Source of the DNA: JACCZR01 sp035296565
GTDB taxonomy: Bacteria; Actinomycetota; Thermoleophilia; Solirubrobacterales; Thermoleophilaceae
Reading direction: 5' to 3'
Length of the DNA: 64,000 nucleotides
Assembly: GCA_035296565.1 (NCBI GenBank)
Contig: DATHAQ010000015.1
Span: forward strand, 69,262 to 133,261
Shown here: positions 59,501 through 64,000 of the stretch, in pieces
Layout: each line of letters opens with the position of its first letter
Position numbering within the stretch: position 1 is the stretch's first letter
Made by a program: the position numbers and the translations under genes
The notes under the pieces: generated by a model
The model's input: only the letters and a program-made list of their open reading frames with translations
Databases searched by the model: none
Told to the model about the DNA's origin: nothing

Positions 59501-60247
59501 TCAGCCCGCGCCGGCCCCCACCGCGCTCGCGACGGCGGCCTGCTGCGCGTCGCGCAGCCGCTCCACGCCACCGGCCGCGACCTCGAGCAGGTCGTCCAGC
59601 GAGGCCCTGGACAGCGGCGTGCGCTCGCCGGTGGCCTGTACCTCGACGAGCCCGCCGTCGCCGGTCATGACCACGTTCATGTCGACCTCCGCGCGAGAGT
59701 CCTCGGAGTAGTCGAGGTCGAGCAGGGCCTCACCGTCGACCATCCCGCAGGAGACGGCGGCCAGCGTCCCGTTGAGCGGCACCGCCTCGAGCTTGCCCTT
59801 GTCGACCAGGCGCCGCAGCGCTAGCTCCAGGGCCACGAAGCCGCCGGTGATCGAGGCGCAGCGGGTGCCGCCGTCGGCCTCCAGGACGTCGCAGTCGATC
59901 CAGACCGTGCGCTCTCCGAACGCCTCGAAGTCGATGACGTTGCGCAGCGAGCGACCGATGAGCCGCTGGATCTCCACCGTGCGGCCGTCGGGCCTGCCCT
60001 TCGACACGTCGCGCCGCTTGCGCTCGCCGGTGGAGGCGGGCAGCATCCCGTACTCCGAGGTGGCCCAGCCCCGGCCTTTGCCGGCCAGGAAGCGGGGCAC
60101 CTCCTCCTCCACCGAGGCGGTGCAGATGACGCGGGTGCCTCCCTGCTCGATGAGCGCCGAGCCGGTGGCGCTGGTGACGAAGCCGGGCGTGATGATCACG
60201 GGCCGCAGCTCGCCGGGCGAGCGGCCGTCGTTGCGGGTGGCGCTCAC
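59501..60247 (-). CDS. rph: Ribonuclease PH
   Basis: A 248-residue phosphorolytic 3' exonuclease for tRNA maturation: GSALIEQGGTRVICTASVEEEVPRFLAGKGRGWATSEYGMLPASTGERKRRD at the N-terminus, then VEIQRLIGRSLRNVIDFEAFGERTVWIDCDVLEADGGTRCASITGGFVAL and DLDYSEDSRAEVDMNVVMTGDGGLVEVQATGE. GTG 60247 overlaps the murI stop by 4 bp. Confidence 0.96.
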   Translation of the reverse strand: MSATRNDGRSPGELRPVIITPGFVTSATGSALIEQGGTRVICTASVEEEVPRFLAGKGRGWATSEYGMLPASTGERKRRDVSKGRPDGRTVEIQRLIGRSLRNVIDFEAFGERTVWIDCDVLEADGGTRCASITGGFVALELALRRLVDKGKLEAVPLNGTLAAVSCGMVDGEALLDLDYSEDSRAEVDMNVVMTGDGGLVEVQATGERTPLSRASLDDLLEVAAGGVERLRDAQQAAVASAVGAGAG

Positions 60248-61092
60248 GCGGCCGCCCTGCTCGTGCCCGGCGGGCGCACGTCGACGTGCTGCACCTCGCC
60301 GATTGGGAGCTGCAGGAAGCGCAATCCGAGACGGCGGAAGTCGTCGGGGTCCCCCGAGGCCAGAAAGCGGTAGTCGCCGCGGCGCTGCTCGTCCTCGCGC
60401 TGCAGGCCCCGCTCGCGCAGGCGCCCCTCGACCTCCTGGGCGATGGCCTCCCCCGACGAGACCAGGGTGACGCCCCGGCCCAGCCGCCGCTGCAGCGCGG
60501 GCCGCACGAGGGGGTAATGGGTGCAGCCCAGGATCACGGTGTCCACGTCGGCCTCGACCAGCGGCGCGCAGGCCGCCTCCACGCAAGCGATCGCACGCTC
60601 GTCGACCTCGCCGCCCTCCTGGATGAGCGGGGCCAGGTCGGGAGCCGCGACGGCGTGGAGCTGGGCCCCCGGGGCCGCCTCGGCGAGCGCCCGCGCGTAG
60701 GCGCCGCTGGTCACCGTGGCCGTGGTGGCCAGCAGCCCCACCCGCCCGTTCACGGTCGCCTGCGCCGCCAGCCGCGACTCGGGCGTGACGACGTTCACGA
60801 CGTCGACCCGGCCGGCGAGCTCGCCGCGCAGCGTGGCCGCGGCGGCCGCCGTCGCGCTGTTGCACGCGATGACCAGCAGCTTGGCGCCGTCCTCCAGCAG
60901 CCGTCCCGACAGCTCACGCGAGAACTCGAGCAGCTCTCGGGGCTCGCGCTCGCCGTACGGGAAGCGAGCGGTATCCCCGAAGTACACGAAGTCCTCGTGG
61001 GGCAGCGACACCAGGCACTCGTGGAGGACGGTGAGGCCCCCCACGCCGGAATCGAAGACCGCTACGGGCAGCGATGGGTTGGCGCGCGCCAC
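60244..61092 (-). CDS. murI: Glutamate racemase
   Basis: A 282-residue cofactor-independent racemase supplying D-glutamate for peptidoglycan: VAVFDSGVGGLTVL, FVYFGDTARFPYG, the two catalytic cysteines in VIACNSATA and ILGCTHYPLV. GTG 61092 is preferred; a longer frame to 61176 adds 28 residues without family character that overlap the upstream gene. Coupled to rph. Confidence 0.93.
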   Translation of the reverse strand: MARANPSLPVAVFDSGVGGLTVLHECLVSLPHEDFVYFGDTARFPYGEREPRELLEFSRELSGRLLEDGAKLLVIACNSATAAAAATLRGELAGRVDVVNVVTPESRLAAQATVNGRVGLLATTATVTSGAYARALAEAAPGAQLHAVAAPDLAPLIQEGGEVDERAIACVEAACAPLVEADVDTVILGCTHYPLVRPALQRRLGRGVTLVSSGEAIAQEVEGRLRERGLQREDEQRRGDYRFLASGDPDDFRRLGLRFLQLPIGEVQHVDVRPPGTSRAAA

Positions 61093-61136
61093 GCGCCCGA
61101 TGTTCGCAGGCCTGCACGCTCTCCCTGCGACATCGC

Positions 61137-61715
61137 CTACTCCGAAAGCCCCGCGGCTTCGAGGGCCTTCTTCCACCCCTCCTGCTCAGCGAACCATTCC
61201 TGCCAGATGACCAAGCCCCGAGCCGAGAACCTGACGGCGGTTCCCCCGTCCCTGACTCTGGTCTCTACGCCGCTGCCCCGTCCATGAGCGACGAAGTCTG
61301 CCCTGATGGCGAGGCGGTCCCCGCCGTCCCGCACCTGACGGGGAGTCCAGCTCCAGTCGCTGAATACCTCGTCCAGGTCCGCGTAGAGGGTGCGGAAGCC
61401 GTGGTGGCCGAGATAGCAGTCGTTCATCCCTACTCCGGCCATGCTTCTCATCCAGATCTCGGCCGCCGGCTCGTAGCTCAACAGCAACACTTCCACGTCG
61501 CTGCGGGCCATCGCCGCGAACGCGCGCTTGACCTGCGCGTCGAGCAGTCCTCTCCTCATCGACGAGCCCGGGCCCAGGCGGCGAAGGCCGCGCGATACCA
61601 AGCCTGCGAGAGCGGGCACCCGGACCAGCAGTCGGTCGAGCGTGTCGCGCTCCGCTGTTCCCCACCTACTCGGCTGCGTCGTCCTGAGGGTCCTGGTCCC
61701 GCTCGATCTCGACAT
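61137..61715 (-). CDS. SnoaL/NTF2-like protein
   Basis: Up to 192 residues of a SnoaL-type cone-barrel protein: VKRAFAAMARSDVEVLLLSYEPAAEIWMRSMAGVGMNDCYLGHHGFRTLYADLDEVFSDWSWTP then FVAHGRGSGVETRVRDGGTAVRFSARGLVIWQEWF, ending with a GWKKALEAAGL helix. The start is uncertain: the maximal frame overlaps csrA by 50 bp; GTG 61619 is a shorter option. These domains occur in polyketide cyclases, dehydratases and many proteins of unknown role. Confidence 0.75.
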   Translation of the reverse strand: MSRSSGTRTLRTTQPSRWGTAERDTLDRLLVRVPALAGLVSRGLRRLGPGSSMRRGLLDAQVKRAFAAMARSDVEVLLLSYEPAAEIWMRSMAGVGMNDCYLGHHGFRTLYADLDEVFSDWSWTPRQVRDGGDRLAIRADFVAHGRGSGVETRVRDGGTAVRFSARGLVIWQEWFAEQEGWKKALEAAGLSE

Positions 61716-61857
61716 AGATCTCCTTACGGAAGACCCGGATCGACCGGGGGGCCTCGATCCCGATGCGCACCTTCCCGTCCATGATGGCGTCGACGGAGAT
61801 CTGAACCTCGTCTCCGATCATGATGCTCTCGCGGGCCTTCCGTGTGAGAACGAGCAT
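61666..61857 (-). CDS. csrA: CsrA-family translational regulator
   Basis: A 63-residue RNA-binding protein: MLVLTRKARESIMIGDEVQISVDAIMDGKVRIGIEAPRSIRVFRKEIYVEIE is the complete CsrA fold with the N-terminal LTRK and the GIEAP loop, then an acidic tail (RDQDPQDDAAE). It binds GGA-containing hairpins near ribosome sites. CsrA usually neighbours flagellar fliW in Gram-positive lineages; no flagellar gene is in this window. A GGGG-N7-CCCC hairpin just before the ATG could block its own ribosome site. Confidence 0.93.
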   Translation of the reverse strand: MLVLTRKARESIMIGDEVQISVDAIMDGKVRIGIEAPRSIRVFRKEIYVEIERDQDPQDDAAE

Positions 61858-61874
61858 CTGGGGACCCCCGCCCC

Positions 61875-61908
61875 AAAAAACCTGCCTGCCTTACTCAAGG
61901 TCACCAGG
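61875..61908 (-). terminator. Rho-independent terminator downstream of cotH-like gene
   Basis: On the minus strand CCTGGTGACCTTGAGTAAGG and CAGG form a stem (CCTT/AAGG with outer CCTG/CAGG) followed by six T residues. It lies between the stop of the CotH-like gene and the csrA start, and would end the CotH message before csrA. Confidence 0.55.
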
Positions 61909-61987
61909 GCGAGGTGTCCCAAAACCTCTGGCCCTTTGGGAGAACAGGTGGCGGATGCAGCAAGGGATGGCGCACGGATCTGCTTGG

Positions 61988-63640
61988 TCAGCGCGTCAGT
62001 CGCACCAGCCGGCTGCTCTTTGCGAGGTTGCCCGTCCCGTCGCGGGCGCGCACGATCACCCTCGCCCGCACCCGCCGTCCGCGTATCAACGCGGAGCGCA
62101 GCACGCCGCTCGAAGACTTTGAGAAGAGCAGCCGCAGTCGCGCCGTCCGGTTCGCGGGCAAGTGGCCCAGCCGCTGCCTCAGCCCGATCTTCCGCCCCCT
62201 CCGCCGCAGATCCAGGCGCCCATAGACCCTGTACGTGCACGGTTCGTCGCACCGCACCCGCACGATCACCCCCTCGTTGCGCAGCGGGCGCTGGCGGCGT
62301 CCGGTGCCGATGCCCAGCAGCGGGGGGCGCGGGTCAGGCAGCGGGGGGCGCAGGTCAGGTGCCGGGGACACGGCTGGCGGCCCCGGGTCGAGCCACCTGG
62401 CAGCGTCATCCTGACGCACCCTCAGGAAATCGCGCGTGGCCTGCACGGCGTCGCCGATGCTTTCGAGCGGGGATTCGAGTCGCGGGTCCTTCTTCTGCCA
62501 GGGCGACAGGAGCGCCGCCGTGCTCGCCGCACGGGCGTCGAGGCCCAGCTCGGCGATCCGAGATCGCACATCGCGGACGGCATCGCGGTACATGCTGGAG
62601 CAGCTGGCGTCATCCAGGCACTTGTCGAACATGGCACCGGCTTGTCCGTCAAAGAGAAGCCGATTGCCCCAGGTCTGATCCGTGCCCCACGGCAGCATCC
62701 GGAATACGCCGGCGGAGTCGCTGTGGAGGAAGTAGTTGTTGGGTTGGTGGAAGCCCCGCTGCCCCGAGTAGCCGTCCCAGTGGCCGATGTATTTCTCCAC
62801 CGCCCACATTCGTGTCATCTGCTGTAGGTCGGCGACTGCCGCGACCCGGTCCGACCAGTCGCCGACGGTGCTATGGACAGCCGCGGTGAGGGCCTCCAGA
62901 TCGCTCAGATCCTCCTCACCGCCCTCGTCCACGCCGAGGCGGCCGATGTCATCAGGCTCCACGTCCACCCCGCCCTGCGAGTCGTACTCGCCCTCGTAGA
63001 GATGCTGCGTCGAACCGAACCATCGCGGCAGCATCACGCGATCCAGGGTCTCGATGTTCAGGTAGACCCCGTAGGCCTGACCGTTCACGCGCACATACGC
63101 GTATCCGGTGCGTGGAGCGGCGACGCCGGCGGACCGGAACGCCTCGTAGGCCAAGACCTCGTGGATCATCGAGGGATCCTGGACCATGTTGTTGAGCGTC
63201 AGCGTCCTCAGGCCCAGGAATGTCGGATCCGGGGCGCGCGGGAGCTTGACCTTGAACGCCGCCTTGCCACTCAACGGCCGAAACGAAGCCGCCCCCTTCA
63301 GGCGTATGCCGACATCGAAGGGTCCGTATTTCGCGCTCCCAGCAGTGAGAGTGAACGTGCCGTCCACGTACTCGTCGGGAACAGCGTTCAGCTGATCGAT
63401 CGACGTCTGGGGGAGTGTCAAGTCGATCTCCACGACCTGACCCGAGGCGTACAACCAAGCTGCGGGATCGGTCTGGGCCCAGGCGCCGGTCGTGGGGCCT
63501 GCCAGTGCACACCCGACCAGGCACAGCAATACGGAGGTGAGGAGCCGGACGGCCCCGGTCTGACGGAGGATGGCTGTCTCCCTTTCTGTACTCCCTACCC
63601 GCGGAGGCAGTATGCCTCGGGTCTCGCCAGTCGTCCACAA
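61988..63640 (-). CDS. Secreted CotH-kinase-family protein
   Basis: A protein of up to 550 residues. A signal peptide (AVRLLTSVLLCLVGCALAGPTTGAWA, cleavage before QTD) precedes a CotH domain: GPFDVGIRLKGAASFRPLSGKAAFKVKL, LRTLTLNNMVQDPSMIHEVLAYEAFRSAGVAAPRTGYAYVRVNGQAYGVYLNIE, and WAVEKYIGHWDGYSGQRGFHQPNNYFLH with MLPWGTDQTWG. The ~120-residue C-terminus is Pro-rich then a basic beta domain (VRVRCDEPCTYRVYGRLDL). TTG 63640 is the track start, but a strong AGAAAGGGAG site stands before an ATC codon near residue 23, so the real start is unclear. Some CotH proteins phosphorylate secreted proteins. Confidence 0.8.
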   Translation of the reverse strand: MWTTGETRGILPPRVGSTERETAILRQTGAVRLLTSVLLCLVGCALAGPTTGAWAQTDPAAWLYASGQVVEIDLTLPQTSIDQLNAVPDEYVDGTFTLTAGSAKYGPFDVGIRLKGAASFRPLSGKAAFKVKLPRAPDPTFLGLRTLTLNNMVQDPSMIHEVLAYEAFRSAGVAAPRTGYAYVRVNGQAYGVYLNIETLDRVMLPRWFGSTQHLYEGEYDSQGGVDVEPDDIGRLGVDEGGEEDLSDLEALTAAVHSTVGDWSDRVAAVADLQQMTRMWAVEKYIGHWDGYSGQRGFHQPNNYFLHSDSAGVFRMLPWGTDQTWGNRLLFDGQAGAMFDKCLDDASCSSMYRDAVRDVRSRIAELGLDARAASTAALLSPWQKKDPRLESPLESIGDAVQATRDFLRVRQDDAARWLDPGPPAVSPAPDLRPPLPDPRPPLLGIGTGRRQRPLRNEGVIVRVRCDEPCTYRVYGRLDLRRRGRKIGLRQRLGHLPANRTARLRLLFSKSSSGVLRSALIRGRRVRARVIVRARDGTGNLAKSSRLVRLTR

Positions 63641-63788
63641 TCCCTCTCGCGGAGGGGGTGTGGTGCAGTCGTTGTCCCTACAGGGGCGGGTCTGAGCGGT
63701 TCCCAGCGGGTCGAAACCGCTCTAGAGAGCCAAATCAGGCCCTGGGCCGGGGTGCCCCTCAGAACTCCACCGTCTGTACCGATCCGCT
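63641..63788. other. Gene-free gap between CotH-like gene and integrase
   Basis: About 150 bp with lower GC than the rest and no supported gene. GAGCGGTTCCCAGCGGGTCGA followed by AACCGCTC near 63696-63722 forms an inverted pair (GAGCGGTT/AACCGCTC), a candidate recombinase-binding or attachment region for the adjacent integrase, or simply its terminator. I see no tRNA gene. Confidence 0.35.
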
Positions 63789-64000
63789 CTAGGTGCGGGA
63801 TTGCGCGGGGTGCGCTGCGGTTTGCGCTGCAGCCTGGGGGTCGGTATCGGTGCCTGCGGCCCGGGCTAGGAAGGCGTCGAGCATGCTGGCGGCTTCGTCG
63901 TGGCTCCCCGGCATCAGGTGGCCGTAGAGGTCGTATGTAATCGAGATCGCGGCGTGGCCCATGAACTCCGACAGGGCCTTGGCGTTGACGCCCGCGGCGA
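63789..64000 (-). CDS. Tyrosine recombinase (phage-type integrase), 3' fragment
   Basis: The last ~70 codons of a minus-strand gene whose 5' part lies right of the window. Reading down from the edge it gives GVNAKALSEFMGHAAISITY then DLYGHLMPGSHDEAASMLDAFL and a short Ala/Gln-rich tail to the TAG at 63789-63791. This is the catalytic end of phage-type tyrosine recombinases: the box II GH with the following ITYDLYGHL holding the nucleophilic tyrosine. It suggests an integrated element begins or ends here. Arginine and HxxR motifs are outside the window. Confidence 0.85.
   Translation of the reverse strand, partial: AAGVNAKALSEFMGHAAISITYDLYGHLMPGSHDEAASMLDAFLARAAGTDTDPQAAAQTAAHPAQSRT

Noticed and set aside
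63690..63730. tRNA-like T-arm sequence (GGTTCCC...GTCGAAACC)
   Set aside because: No acceptor, D or anticodon arms can be paired around it; I found no tRNA gene anywhere in the window.
1..64000. CRISPR arrays, insertion sequences, rRNA, replication origin
   Set aside because: No regularly spaced repeats with unique spacers, no transposase, no rRNA and no DnaA-box cluster were seen. The only mobile signal is the integrase fragment at the right edge.

Overview
The window is very GC-rich and densely packed, with strong G/C bias at third codon positions, many GTG and TTG starts and frequent 4-bp GTGA or ATGA overlaps. The gene complement fits a high-GC actinobacterium-like lineage, and Thermoleophilia/Solirubrobacterales is my best guess. 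Supporting features are a transaldolase-phosphoglucose isomerase fusion, GuaB3, an A2-type cytochrome oxidase, an actinobacterial-style c-di-AMP leader and CsrA. The placement is inference; no rRNA or tRNA gene is present to anchor it.

Layout. 1-8.5 kb: a frameshifted flavin-binding gene, then a minus-strand sugar-phosphate cluster (hexapeptide Ser/Cys-ladder protein, ROK glucokinase, transketolase, transaldolase/PGI), a divergent second ROK gene and a frameshifted AbiEi/DUF559 gene. 8.4-17 kb: cation/proton antiporter, flavin disulfide oxidoreductase with MBL hydrolase, membrane proteins, thioesterase and patatin, a cupin/TetR divergent pair with an operator, lytic transglycosylase and galactokinase. 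17.1-25.8 kb: respiratory region with ctaC, ctaD, a tandem USP-like protein, ctaE, three microproteins, and nearby a cytochrome c-cupredoxin fusion lipoprotein. 25.8-30 kb: glycosyltransferase and several small, poorly known genes. 30-33 kb: infA, cold-shock protein, enoyl-CoA hydratase, HIT protein and M28 peptidase.

33-43.2 kb is a long minus-strand housekeeping run: rplM, rpsI (with a long acidic extension), glmM, glmS, acpS, nnr, alr, cca, corA. It joins ribosome assembly, amino-sugar and D-alanine supply for the wall, ACP activation and tRNA maturation. 43.3-44.8 kb is a c-di-AMP riboswitch driving an M23 peptidase. 44.8-54.3 kb holds two methyltransferases, a nitrilase-family gene, guaA, guaB3, a PfkB sugar kinase, D,D-carboxypeptidase, LysM protein, pyrF and HU. 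54.4-61.9 kb holds a four-gene coupled TldD/TldE operon, a CDF transporter, rdgB, rph, murI, a SnoaL-like protein and csrA. The right edge (62-64 kb) carries a CotH-like secreted protein and the 3' end of a tyrosine recombinase, which suggests the border of an integrated element.

Two things stand out beyond the gene list. One is a dispersed two-hairpin GC-rich repeat present as nine copies at six loci, in both orientations, twice between convergent genes and once supplying the start region of the glucokinase gene. The other is a 116-residue protein made of sixteen hexapeptides in perfect register, in which the repeated serine switches to cysteine, giving nine cysteines at every third residue.
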